From Bacteroidales bacterium (lineage in GTDB: Bacteria > Bacteroidota > Bacteroidia > Bacteroidales > UBA932): a stretch of 60,207 bases of DNA. Positions 39,461 to 48,792 of the stretch are shown piece after piece. The notes under the pieces were generated by a model, which searched no databases, was not told the DNA's origin, and saw only the letters and a list, made by a program, of their open reading frames with translations. Both the position numbers and the translations under genes were made by a program. Position 1 is the stretch's first letter. Every line of letters starts with the position of its first letter. The stretch spans positions 1 to 60,207 of the forward strand of contig JAFQFD010000008.1 in the NCBI GenBank assembly GCA_017415715.1, read 5' to 3'.

Positions 39461-41314
39461 ATGAATAAGAGTAATATTATCGGATTTATTCTGATCGGTA
39501 TTGTCCTGTTTGGCTTCAGCTGGTATCAGGGCAAACAGTCAGAAAAGCAGATTGCAGCCCAGGCGCAGATCGATTCGATCGCCAGGGCCGAGCAGATGGC
39601 CGCGATGGCTCTGGATTCTGCAAAGAGGGCAGCAGGACTTGTCACCGACGGTGAGACATCGGGTGTGAAGGTCATGAACATGCCCGCATACAAGGACAGC
39701 CTCCTTACAGAGGCACGACTTGCGGAGGCACAGATCTGCAAGATCGGCAACGACAAGCTTGAGATAGAGTTCTCAACCAAGGGCGCGCAGCCATATTCAG
39801 TCAAGATCAACGACTATATGACATATGACAGCACGGCTCTCTATCTTATCAAGCCGGACATGAGCGACTATAACATCAGCATATATGCCGGTGAAAGCAT
39901 CAATACTAAGGATCTCGTCTTTACAGTTGCAGAGTCAACTGACTCGTCGATTGTGATGAGGCTTCCTTTCGCTCAGGGCGGTTATATCGAGCAGAGATAC
40001 TGGCTCAATGAAGGCAGCTATATGGTTCAGAATGAACTCGCTTTCGTTGGAATGGAGAATGTCATTCCACGTAACGTGTCATTCTTCGACATTGACTGGT
40101 CAGTGGTCATTCCACGTCTGGAGAAAGGATACAAGAACGAGAAGCAGTATTCAAAGCTTGACTACTATTTTGCCGGAGACAAGAAGCCTGAACAGATTGC
40201 AAGAGGAAAGGACCAGTCAAAGAGAGTTGATACAAAGATCAAGTGGTTCGCATTCCAGCAGCAGTTCTTCTCGGCCATCATGACTCCTGCGACAGATTTC
40301 GCCTCTGCGGACTTTGATGTGAGATATTACAGTGAGGACGATCCTTCGCGCAACCTCATGGCATGCAGCGCAAAGCTTCGTTCAGAGTTCCGTGGTGGAT
40401 CTGACAGGGTAGTGATTCCTTACGAGTTCTATTTCGGTCCGAACGACTACCGCACACTAAAGAGCTATGATGAGAAGTATGAGAAGATAATCCCGCTCGG
40501 TGGATGGATGGTTGCATGGTTCAACCGTATCGTGATCATCCCTTGCTTCGACTTCCTCGGCAAGTTCATCAGCAATTACGGAATCGTCATCCTTCTGATG
40601 ACTCTCCTCATCAAGCTGCTTATCTCGCCTCTTACAATCAAGTCATACAAGTCGACTGCAAGGATGCAGGTGATCAAGCCTGAGATCGACAAGCTCAACG
40701 AGAAGTATCCTAATGAGAAGGATGCCATGAAGAAGCAGCAGGCGATGATGGACCTCTATCAGAAGGCGGGCATCAGCCCGATGGGAGGATGTCTCCCGAT
40801 GCTTCTGCAGATGCCTATCCTCTTTGCCATGTTCCGTTTCTTCCCTGCGTCGATCGAGCTTCGCCAGCAGAAGTTCCTTTGGGCTGACGACCTCAGTGCG
40901 TACGACTCCATCTGGGATTTCGGTGTGAATGTTCCGCTTCTCGGAGACCATCTTTCACTCTTCGCACTTCTGATGGCAGTTACCATGTTCGTATACTCGA
41001 AGATGTCTTCGTCACAGATGTCTGACGATCCGAACATGGTCGGAATGAAGTTCATGAGCGTATGGCTTATGCCTATAATGATGTTCTTCATCTGTAATAA
41101 CCTTTCGTCAGCGCTCAGCTACTATTACCTCCTCTCAAATATCATCACAATGATAATGACATGGTACATCCGCAAGTTCGTTGTGACTGAGGAGAAGGTG
41201 AGGAACGAAATGATGCTCAAGGCAAAGCAGCCAAAGAAGAAGTCGAAGTGGCAGCAGAGGCTTGAGGAAGCCCAGAAAATGCAGCAGCAGATGCAGCAGC
41301 AGAACCGCAGATAA
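39461..41314 (+). CDS. yidC: Membrane protein insertase YidC
   Basis: 617 residues. N-terminal helix (about 5-23), a large periplasmic beta domain (about 75-350), then the conserved five-helix insertase core: FISNYGIVILLMTLLIKLLI, PLTIKSYKSTARMQVIKPE, QKAGISPMGGCLPMLLQMPI, and a basic, Gln-rich cytoplasmic tail (KQPKKKSKWQQRLEEAQKMQ). It inserts proteins into the inner membrane alone or with SecYEG. It is between the DUF349 gene and yggS, all within 20 bp of each other. Confidence 0.97.
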   Translation: MNKSNIIGFILIGIVLFGFSWYQGKQSEKQIAAQAQIDSIARAEQMAAMALDSAKRAAGLVTDGETSGVKVMNMPAYKDSLLTEARLAEAQICKIGNDKLEIEFSTKGAQPYSVKINDYMTYDSTALYLIKPDMSDYNISIYAGESINTKDLVFTVAESTDSSIVMRLPFAQGGYIEQRYWLNEGSYMVQNELAFVGMENVIPRNVSFFDIDWSVVIPRLEKGYKNEKQYSKLDYYFAGDKKPEQIARGKDQSKRVDTKIKWFAFQQQFFSAIMTPATDFASADFDVRYYSEDDPSRNLMACSAKLRSEFRGGSDRVVIPYEFYFGPNDYRTLKSYDEKYEKIIPLGGWMVAWFNRIVIIPCFDFLGKFISNYGIVILLMTLLIKLLISPLTIKSYKSTARMQVIKPEIDKLNEKYPNEKDAMKKQQAMMDLYQKAGISPMGGCLPMLLQMPILFAMFRFFPASIELRQQKFLWADDLSAYDSIWDFGVNVPLLGDHLSLFALLMAVTMFVYSKMSSSQMSDDPNMVGMKFMSVWLMPIMMFFICNNLSSALSYYYLLSNIITMIMTWYIRKFVVTEEKVRNEMMLKAKQPKKKSKWQQRLEEAQKMQQQMQQQNRR

Positions 41315-41316
41315 TC

Positions 41317-42018
41317 ATGATCAAAGATATCATAAATAAGTTACATTCAGAACTGCCAGCAACTGTGAAGTTGGTGGCAGTTTCTAAATTTCACCCTTTT
41401 GAAGCAATTGAAGAGGCCTATGCTGCCGGTCAGCGTTGCTTTGCAGAGAGCCGTCCGCAGGAGCTGGCCGCAAAGGTAAAGCGGCTGGAAGAGATACGCC
41501 TGGAGAGGGGAGAGCCGGACTATATGTCCGATATCGAATGGCATTTCATCGGCCATCTCCAGACCAACAAGCTAAAGATGGTTCTGCCTCATGTGGCACT
41601 CGTCCAGTCGGTCGATTCTGTCAGGCTTCTTGATGCAATAAACGCCTGGGGAAAGGCTAACAATAAAGTTATAAACGTTCTGTTAGAATGCTTTATATCA
41701 GGCGAGGAGACTAAGCAGGGGCTTTCCGAAGAAGAGCTCATTCAGATAGTTTCCGGTGTCGTTCGTTATGATTTCATTCATATAGACGGCCTGATGGGAA
41801 TGGCTTCCTTTACAGATGATGAGGCAGAAATTCGCGAAGATTTCCAGAGGCTGCTTGACATGCAGCAGATCCTTCACGACTGGATCGGTGAAAGCGGAAA
41901 TGTCGATGCTGATTGCAGCGAGCTTTCCATGGGCATGTCGGGAGATTATCCTATAGCGATAGAAATGGGCTCTACAATGGTCCGTATCGGTTCTATGATT
42001 TTTGGGGAAAGGAATTGA
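41317..42018 (+). CDS. YggS family pyridoxal phosphate homeostasis protein
   Basis: 233 residues. PLP-lysine motif LVAVSKFHPFEAIEEAYAAG (Lys about 26), EWHFIGHLQTNK, and C-terminal LSMGMSGDYPIAIEMGSTMVRIGS split as LSMGMSGDYPIAIEMGS. PLPBP proteins bind PLP without catalysis and balance vitamin B6 and amino-acid pools. It starts 2 bp after yidC, and its 3' end overlaps the convergent lpxB by 26 bp. Confidence 0.95.
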   Translation: MIKDIINKLHSELPATVKLVAVSKFHPFEAIEEAYAAGQRCFAESRPQELAAKVKRLEEIRLERGEPDYMSDIEWHFIGHLQTNKLKMVLPHVALVQSVDSVRLLDAINAWGKANNKVINVLLECFISGEETKQGLSEEELIQIVSGVVRYDFIHIDGLMGMASFTDDEAEIREDFQRLLDMQQILHDWIGESGNVDADCSELSMGMSGDYPIAIEMGSTMVRIGSMIFGERN

Positions 42019-43276
42019 GTTCCTGCAGCATGGCCTTGGCTACTGCTGCGGATGCTCCTGTGCCACCGAGGGCGTTGCGAATGTCTGCATAATCGTTCAG
42101 CATTCTTTCGCGACGCTCTTTGTTTTCTATAAGATCTCTGATTTCAGCCACGAGTGCGTCAGGGTTGCAGTCATCCTGGATGAACTCCTTGAAAGCCAGT
42201 CTGTCGATAATCAGGTTTCCGAGGCTTATGTATTTGATCTTGACTATTTTGCGTGCTATGCGATAGGTGAGTGGATTGGTTATGTATCCGACCACCTGTG
42301 GAGTTCCGAATAGTGCGGTTTCAAGTGATGCCGTACCGGAATTTATGACTCCGGCTTCAGCATGACGGATGATTGACTGTGTCTCTCCGAAGAGGATCTT
42401 GACATACAGTCTGTTCTCGTCTGTCAGCCATGGTTCGTAATCCTTCATGCTTCGTGCAGGCGCACCTGCTATAAGGAACTGATAATCCTGATATTGCGGC
42501 AGAGCGTGCATCTTGGCGGCAAACTCTGTCAGAACCGGCATCATTGTGCTGATCTCAGCTTTCCTTGATCCCGCCAGCATTGCTATGACGGGCTTTGCCT
42601 CAAGCCCTGCTCTTTGGAGGAATTCTTCGCGTGTCTCCTTCATCGCCTGGGAACCGTCTACCGCGTCGACCAATGGATTGCCTTTATATATGTATTCAAC
42701 GCCTTTGGCGTCGAAATATGGCTTTTCAAACGGGAATACGATGAAAAGCTTGTCTAAGTATGCCTTAAGCTTCTTTATGCGTCCTTCGCGTGATGCCCAG
42801 ACTTTCGGGGCGATGTAGTAGAATACCTTGAAACCGGCTTTGTGGGCGAATTCTGCGATCCTGAAGTTAAATCCCGGGTAGTCGATGAGGATAACTACGT
42901 CAGGGTTCCATTGCTGGATGTCTTCCTTGCAGAATGCGACGTTCTTCATCAGTCTTCCGGCCTTTGCCAGCACCTCCACAAAACCCATGACAGCTCCATC
43001 CTTATAATGACGTACCAATCCTGATTGACAGGTGGCGGCATGGGTATCCAAAACAACCCCTTTCGTGCCTTCGGCGCTTCTTCCCCCTGCGGCCAGGGGG
43101 GTAGCACGGTTTTGGATACCCATGCCGTCACCATGAAAATGATTCCAGACTTCAAGCATCAGATCCCCGCCCCAGAAGCGGATGTCCGCCTGAGGGTCCT
43201 CGGCATATATGCCCTTCATCAAGTTTGAACCATGAAGGTCGCCTGAGGCTTCTCCAGCAATAATATAGTATTTCAT
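41993..43276 (-). CDS. lpxB: Lipid-A-disaccharide synthase with in-frame palindromic insertion
   Basis: 427 residues; relatives are about 380. MKYYIIAGEASGDLHGSNLM at the start, VILIDYPGFNFRIAEFAHKA, MLAGSRKAEI, and the family end are all normal. LpxB joins UDP-2,3-diacyl-GlcN with lipid X to form the lipid A disaccharide at the inner membrane. Oddity: after FWGGDLMLEV, where relatives continue directly to the VRHYKDxAxMGFVEVL motif, about 40 extra residues are present. Residues 49-82 are encoded exactly by a 102-bp palindromic element, 34 codons long. The frame is kept, so the gene is probably functional with a surface loop. Confidence 0.92.
   Translation of the reverse strand: MKYYIIAGEASGDLHGSNLMKGIYAEDPQADIRFWGGDLMLEVWNHFHGDGMGIQNRATPLAAGGRSAEGTKGVVLDTHAATCQSGLVRHYKDGAVMGFVEVLAKAGRLMKNVAFCKEDIQQWNPDVVILIDYPGFNFRIAEFAHKAGFKVFYYIAPKVWASREGRIKKLKAYLDKLFIVFPFEKPYFDAKGVEYIYKGNPLVDAVDGSQAMKETREEFLQRAGLEAKPVIAMLAGSRKAEISTMMPVLTEFAAKMHALPQYQDYQFLIAGAPARSMKDYEPWLTDENRLYVKILFGETQSIIRHAEAGVINSGTASLETALFGTPQVVGYITNPLTYRIARKIVKIKYISLGNLIIDRLAFKEFIQDDCNPDALVAEIRDLIENKERRERMLNDYADIRNALGGTGASAAVAKAMLQELNSFPQKS
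43031..43132. repeat. 102-bp palindromic element inserted in lpxB
   Basis: Terminal inverted repeats of 24 bp (43031-43054 and 43109-43132) with one mismatch; CGTGC/GCACG (43064-43068, 43104-43108) and a CCCCCTG/CAGGGGG hairpin with a CGGC loop (43083-43100) lie inside. Its length is divisible by three, and it is open in the lpxB frame. It carries no gene of its own, like a non-autonomous palindromic mobile unit. Confidence 0.85.
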
Positions 43277-43288
43277 TGTATCATCAGT

Positions 43289-43313
43289 TTTCTCGACTTC
43301 ACTCGAAATGACA
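43289..43313. repeat. Short repeat TGTCATTTCGAGTGAAGTCG between surE and lpxB
   Basis: Minus strand reads TGTCATTTCGAGTGAAGTCG then AGAAA, a form of the GTCATTTCGAG dispersed repeat seen in many Bacteroidota. It fills most of the 41-bp gap between surE and lpxB. Confidence 0.6.
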
Positions 43314-43317
43314 GAAG

Positions 43318-44136
43318 TTAATCGAAAAGTCTGTGAAGATTCTCGGTTTCTTTGTAGTCTGTGCAGTCGATGTTATGGGCGACTACCGAGATGTATCCAT
43401 CCGATAAGAGCCTGTGGTCTGCGTTTGGTGCGTTGCGAGGGTCGTCAGTGAATTCTCCGACCATCATGTAAAGGTCTTCGCCTTCTTCCAGCTTTGGAGT
43501 AGAGCTCTGACCGAGCAATTCAGGTGTTATGCCGTATTTAGCATAATGCTGGAGGTCCCATTCCTTGAACTCGCGTACCCATCTTCCCATACCCTGTACT
43601 CCTGTGCGTACGCCTTTGATCTCGCCAGCAGGAATATTCGGGAAATTGACATTGTAATATACTCCGTGCTTGTCCGGCCAGTTCTCCATCAGTTTGTTGA
43701 AGATGTCTCCGAAGTACTTCTTCACAGCGCTGAAGTCAGCGTCCGGATGCAAAGTATCCAATGATACCCCTATGGCAGGGATGCCGTTCAGGGCGCCTTC
43801 CATCGCAGCTCCGAGCGTACCCGAATAGCATGATGCAGTAGCTGCATTTGATCCATGATTGATTCCAGACACGACAACATCAGGGAAGTTGTCGAGGAAC
43901 ATGGTGTTAAGACCGAATTTCACGCAGCTTGCAGGAGTTGCATCCACATAATGCCAACCCTCTCCGAGATCCTTGTGGGCTATCTGCTTGAAGCCGAGAG
44001 AAACGGCCATGGACATGCCTGACTGGTGGTGTTTTGGTGCTATGACGGTCACTTCTCCGAACTCTTTCATGATCTCGGCAAGGACTTTGATGCCCTTTGC
44101 CTGGTAACCGTCGTCATTTGTAATCAGAATACGCAT
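43318..44136 (-). CDS. surE: 5'/3'-nucleotidase SurE
   Basis: 272 residues. MRILITNDDGYQAKGIKVL has the NDDG metal-binding motif; VVSGINHGSNAATASCYSGTLGAAMEG (in parts SGINHGSNAA and SGTLGAAMEG) carries the second metal site. It removes phosphate from nucleoside monophosphates and also polyphosphate, and is linked to stationary-phase survival. A TATCTTTG promoter element (44158-44165) precedes it. lpxB follows after 41 bp. Confidence 0.95.
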   Translation of the reverse strand: MRILITNDDGYQAKGIKVLAEIMKEFGEVTVIAPKHHQSGMSMAVSLGFKQIAHKDLGEGWHYVDATPASCVKFGLNTMFLDNFPDVVVSGINHGSNAATASCYSGTLGAAMEGALNGIPAIGVSLDTLHPDADFSAVKKYFGDIFNKLMENWPDKHGVYYNVNFPNIPAGEIKGVRTGVQGMGRWVREFKEWDLQHYAKYGITPELLGQSSTPKLEEGEDLYMMVGEFTDDPRNAPNADHRLLSDGYISVVAHNIDCTDYKETENLHRLFD

Positions 44137-44157
44137 TATAGATGTGTTGATTTTTCA

Positions 44158-44196
44158 CAAAGATAGATAATATATTCATAAATTTTTCTAAATTTG
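44158..44196. promoter_or_regulatory. Divergent TAnnTTTG promoters, surE and gap
   Basis: Minus-strand TATCTTTG (44158-44165) for surE and plus-strand TAAATTTG (44189-44196) for gap; the gap leader is about 55 nt. Confidence 0.65.
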
Positions 44197-44222
44197 CACC
44201 GATTTTGACGACAGTAGTTTAA

Positions 44223-45251
<1,029 letters not shown>

Positions 45252-45270
45252 TCTGAACCTCAGAACAATC

Positions 45271-45307
45271 AACAGACCGGCAGAAATGTCGGTCTGTTTT
45301 GTTTTTT
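45271..45307 (+). terminator. Terminator of gap
   Basis: AACAGACCG (45271-45279) pairs with CGGTCTGTT (45290-45298), followed by TTGTTTTTTT. Confidence 0.85.
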
Positions 45308-45361
45308 TCTGACTTTTTATATAAGTTTGTGAAAATTATCAATCACATAAATTATTTAGCT

Positions 45362-45733
45362 ATGAAACTTACACCAAAACAGCTGGCGGCTGTCGTCAAG
45401 GCCGGCCTCATCGTAACTAATGCAGATGGAACTGCAAAAGAGGAAGAGTATCGTATAATCATAAATGAGATGAACAGCTTCAACATCACTCAGGAGCAGG
45501 GTAAAGCTCTCATTGAGGTTGCAGAAGCAATGTCTGTAGAGGATATGGTTGCTGAACTCAAGGGACTAAGCGAGCAGGATAAGAAGTATGTCTGCGGTTA
45601 TCTCGTAGCCATCGTAGCTGTCGATGGAGATATCCATGACAATGAGGCTGAGGCATGGCAGGCTATGTGCAGCCTCTGCGAATTCCCTGATGTGAAGGCC
45701 TCTGAGGCACTTGAATACTGGAAAAATAACTAA
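45362..45733 (+). CDS. TerB-like helical protein
   Basis: 123 residues from MKLTPKQLAAVVKAGLIVTN; the longer frame from 45299 runs into the gap terminator and was rejected. All-helical with acidic repeats: DGTAKEEEYRIIINEM and VDGDIHDNEAEAWQAM, each with DG followed by E..E, the pattern of the tellurite-resistance TerB fold (metal-binding acidic sites). Function unknown. The stop overlaps the convergent GH25 gene by 4 bp. Confidence 0.75.
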   Translation: MKLTPKQLAAVVKAGLIVTNADGTAKEEEYRIIINEMNSFNITQEQGKALIEVAEAMSVEDMVAELKGLSEQDKKYVCGYLVAIVAVDGDIHDNEAEAWQAMCSLCEFPDVKASEALEYWKNN

Positions 45734-46617
45734 AGCGATCTGAGCATCCTTTCGGATGTCACATTGAGATCTACTTCGCCGTCGATGCCGTATACAACAG
45801 CGTCGTCGGCGAATTGCCATATATGCCATCTGTCGCATCGTGGTCTTGCCGCCCCGTAATGAGCCACCCAGATAGGGTAGTTCTCAAGAATTTCCTTGCT
45901 CAGGTTGTCTTTGAGAAATGATGCTGACGAGTATACAATTGGTTTTCTGCCATAATGCTCCTCTACAATTCGCAGCCATGTCAAGGCTTTGTCGTTGAGA
46001 GTTTGCCGAGAGCACCCTCTGTGTATCGTTTCTATGTCCAATACAGGAGGCAGGTCATCTTCTGAAAGTTTCCCGACGGTGTTGATGAAATGCCTTGCCT
46101 GCTCACCGGCATCTTTTGATGACCTGAAGAAGTGGTATGCACCTCTCCTGATGCCGGCAGCTCCGGCGTTCCTCCAGTGCTTTCTGAAATATTTGTCTTT
46201 ATGTGAGGTCCCCTCTGTCGCCTTAATGAAAACATAAGATATATTCTTGATGTTTTTGGCATGAGTAGGTGAGTTTATAGTCCTTCCCTGAGCGTCAGTA
46301 AGCACTTTAAGCGAGTGCCAGCTGACATCAGGCTGGTACTTTGATATGTCTATGCCATAGCAGTAATAGCCAGTAGGAACTTTCGCTCCTTTGTCATCAG
46401 AAGTTGAAGACTTCACTTTAAGGTATGGCATGGCTATGAAAACCGCCACAGCTGTTATCACAGCGACAACGATCCAAAGATTCAAGTTGATTTTCTTTGA
46501 CTTGCGTCTTTTACGCTTCTTGCCTTTGGCTTTGGCTTTGCCTTTTGGCTTTGCTTTTCCTTTCGCTCCAGGGTTTTTCCGGACTTCAGATGATGTAAGT
46601 GTTGAGTTGTCTGCCAT
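45730..46617 (-). CDS. Glycoside hydrolase family 25 lysozyme, membrane-anchored
   Basis: 295 residues. Low-complexity Lys/Gly-rich cytoplasmic head (residues 18-42), a membrane helix (about 47-64), then a GH25 domain: YGIDISKYQPDVSW (catalytic Asp), FIKATEGTSHKD, GAYHFFR, PPVLDIETIHRG (catalytic acid), and WQFADDAVVYGIDGEVDLN. It cleaves the MurNAc-GlcNAc bond of peptidoglycan. The promoter at 46625-46632 is part of a 21-bp perfect inverted repeat shared with nhaC. Confidence 0.92.
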   Translation of the reverse strand: MADNSTLTSSEVRKNPGAKGKAKPKGKAKAKGKKRKRRKSKKINLNLWIVVAVITAVAVFIAMPYLKVKSSTSDDKGAKVPTGYYCYGIDISKYQPDVSWHSLKVLTDAQGRTINSPTHAKNIKNISYVFIKATEGTSHKDKYFRKHWRNAGAAGIRRGAYHFFRSSKDAGEQARHFINTVGKLSEDDLPPVLDIETIHRGCSRQTLNDKALTWLRIVEEHYGRKPIVYSSASFLKDNLSKEILENYPIWVAHYGAARPRCDRWHIWQFADDAVVYGIDGEVDLNVTSERMLRSL

Positions 46618-46671
46618 AAGGTTGCAAATTTATGAAATAATCTGCGGATTTTTCATAAATTTGCAACCTTA
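46617..46671. promoter_or_regulatory. Divergent promoter in a 21-bp perfect inverted repeat
   Basis: Arms 46617-46637 and 46651-46671 are exactly complementary, with a 13-nt spacer. Each arm holds a TAAATTTG promoter element (46625-46632 minus, 46656-46663 plus), driving the GH25 and nhaC genes. The symmetry extends beyond the promoter elements, suggesting a shared operator. Confidence 0.65.
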
Positions 46672-46728
46672 CTGTAATGATTGTTTATTTACAGCAGGTT
46701 CAGTGTAGTGTTAAATTATTAGTTGCAG

Positions 46729-48192
46729 ATGAAATTCTTCACTCGAGGTGAAAAGCCTTCTTGGTTCGTTTCACTCATTCCTTTTGTGGTGCTGATCGCC
46801 ACTTTGGTCGTTGTAATCAAGGTCTTCGGTGCAGATGCTCTTGAGGGAGGCAGTCAGGTTTCCCTTCTTTTCGCTACAGGTGTGATTGTGGCGATATCCA
46901 TGATTTTCTACAGAATCCCTTGGAAAGATTTCGAAGAAGGGATCCTTGATAATATCCGTGCAGTAGGTACATCCATACTTATTCTTCTGCTCATCGGAGC
47001 GGTTGCCGGTTCATGGATGGTGAGTGGTGTGGTGCCGACTATGATTTATTATGGAATGAAGGTCATCTTTCCAGAGGTATTCCTGTTCGCTACATGCGGA
47101 ATATGTGCGTTGATTTCAGTGATGACGGGAAGTTCCTGGACTACAATCGCAACAGTAGGTGTGGCCTTGGTCGGAATCGGTACAGCCCAGGGTTATGATC
47201 CGGGCTGGATTGCGGGAGCCATCATCTCCGGAGCATATTTCGGTGACAAGGTCTCTCCTTTGTCCGACACGACCGTCCTGGCTTCATCTTCGGCAGGTAC
47301 GCCTCTTTTCACTCATATCAGATATATGATGGTGACAACTGTGCCGTCGTTTGTCATCGCAATGATAGTTTTCCTTGTCGTGAGCCTTTGTCATGACGTG
47401 CCAAGCGCGGTGGAAACTCTTGACTTTACACATGACCTTACTTCTACTTTCAATATTTCAGCATGGCTTCTCCTTGTACCGGTGTTCACTGGAATATTGA
47501 TTGCCCGGAAAGTTCCTGCAATGCTGACGCTGTTTGTAGCCGCTTTAGTTGCAGGAATCTTTGCCGTTTTCTTCCAGCCCCACATAGTGGGCTCGGTGGC
47601 TTCAGGCCTGTCTCCGGATCCATCGCAGCCGCTTACCTTCCTGGAGGGCTTCAAGGGCATATTCATCTCATATTATGGTTCCACGGCGATAGATACAGGC
47701 AATGCTGCCTTGAACGACCTGGTCGCTACTCGTGGCATGTCAGGAATGATGAATACCATATTCCTTATTATTTCAGCAGTGGCTTTTGGCGGAGCGTTGG
47801 TCGGCAGCGGGATGATGCAGAGTCTTACCGAGGTCCTTACAAGATTCATAAGGCGCCGCGTCACGATGGTATCAGCCACGGTGGGCACGGGAATCTTTGC
47901 CAACATGATCACCGGCGACCAGTATCTCTCGATAATCCTGACAAGCAGCCTGTATAAGAAACTATATAAGGAGAGGGGGTATGAAAGTAAGCTTCTGAGC
48001 CGTTCCGTGGAGGATTCCGCCACGGTGGTTTCCGTACTCATACCTTGGAATTCCTGCGGTATGACGCAGGCTACAGTGCTCAAGGTCAGTACGATGACAT
48101 ACCTTCCTTATTGTCTTTTCAACCTGTTATCTCCAATAATGTCCATTTTAATTGCAGCGATTGGCTACAAAATTGCACGTAAATCAAAATAG
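46729..48192 (+). CDS. nhaC: NhaC family Na+/H+ antiporter
   Basis: 487 residues from MKFFTRGEKPSWFVSLIPF; an in-frame TTG two codons upstream is possible. About 11-12 membrane helices. Family landmarks: SVMTGSSWTTIATVGVALVGIG, ISGAYFGDKVSPLSDTTVLA, SATVGTGIFANMITGDQYLSI and VSVLIPWNSCGMTQATVL. It exchanges sodium for protons at the inner membrane; related NhaC-type proteins can also carry malate/lactate, so the substrate is not certain. It has its own promoter, and the rubrerythrin gene follows. Confidence 0.92.
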   Translation: MKFFTRGEKPSWFVSLIPFVVLIATLVVVIKVFGADALEGGSQVSLLFATGVIVAISMIFYRIPWKDFEEGILDNIRAVGTSILILLLIGAVAGSWMVSGVVPTMIYYGMKVIFPEVFLFATCGICALISVMTGSSWTTIATVGVALVGIGTAQGYDPGWIAGAIISGAYFGDKVSPLSDTTVLASSSAGTPLFTHIRYMMVTTVPSFVIAMIVFLVVSLCHDVPSAVETLDFTHDLTSTFNISAWLLLVPVFTGILIARKVPAMLTLFVAALVAGIFAVFFQPHIVGSVASGLSPDPSQPLTFLEGFKGIFISYYGSTAIDTGNAALNDLVATRGMSGMMNTIFLIISAVAFGGALVGSGMMQSLTEVLTRFIRRRVTMVSATVGTGIFANMITGDQYLSIILTSSLYKKLYKERGYESKLLSRSVEDSATVVSVLIPWNSCGMTQATVLKVSTMTYLPYCLFNLLSPIMSILIAAIGYKIARKSK

Positions 48193-48197
48193 TTTTC

Positions 48198-48205
48198 TAT
48201 ATTTG
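48198..48205 (+). promoter_or_regulatory. TAnnTTTG promoter for rubrerythrin
   Basis: TATATTTG, 41 bp before the ATG at 48247; this supports the internal start rather than the ATG at 48223. Confidence 0.6.
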
Positions 48206-48246
48206 TAGAACACTGAAATACAATGTTAACGATAAATGATTTAATT

Positions 48247-48789
48247 ATGAAAGAGTTGAAAGGAACAAAGACTGAGGCTAATCTTCAGACAGCTTTTGCT
48301 GGTGAGTCGATGGCTCGCAACAAGTACACATATTATGCGTCAAAGGCAAAGAAAGACGGTTATGTTCAGATAGGCAAGCTCTTCGAAGAGACTGCAAACA
48401 ATGAGAAGGAGCACGCAAAGATCTGGTTCAAGCTGCTTCACGGCGGTGAGATGCCAGATACAGCAACAAACCTCCTTGATGCTGCCGAGGGTGAGAACTA
48501 TGAGTGGACTGACATGTATGCCGGTTTTGCAGTAGAGGCTCGCGAGGAAGGCTTCGAGGAGATTGCAATCCTCTTCGAGAAAGTCGCTGCAATCGAGAAG
48601 ATGCATGAGGAGCGTTATCGCAAGCTTCTCGCAAATGTTGAAGGCGGACTCGTATTCTCTCGCGACGAGGATATGATGTGGGAGTGCTCAAACTGCGGTC
48701 ATATCGTAGTAGGCAAGAAGGCTCCGGAGATCTGCCCTGTATGCAAGCATGCAAAGAGCTACTTCATGATCCATCCGACAAACTACTAG
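48247..48789 (+). CDS. rbr: Rubrerythrin
   Basis: 180 residues from [20 protein letters not shown]. Four-helix diiron domain with Glu ligands in [39 protein letters not shown] and [11 protein letters not shown], then a C-terminal rubredoxin domain [20 protein letters not shown] (CxxC...CxxC). It reduces hydrogen peroxide with electrons from rubredoxin/NADH and protects anaerobes from oxygen stress, matching the ferredoxin-dependent enzymes elsewhere in this window. Single-gene unit. Confidence 0.96.
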   Translation: MKELKGTKTEANLQTAFAGESMARNKYTYYASKAKKDGYVQIGKLFEETANNEKEHAKIWFKLLHGGEMPDTATNLLDAAEGENYEWTDMYAGFAVEAREEGFEEIAILFEKVAAIEKMHEERYRKLLANVEGGLVFSRDEDMMWECSNCGHIVVGKKAPEICPVCKHAKSYFMIHPTNY

Positions 48790-48792
48790 TCT

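Noticed and set aside
45299-45361. Longer start for the TerB-like gene
   Set aside because: It would begin inside the T-run of the gap terminator.
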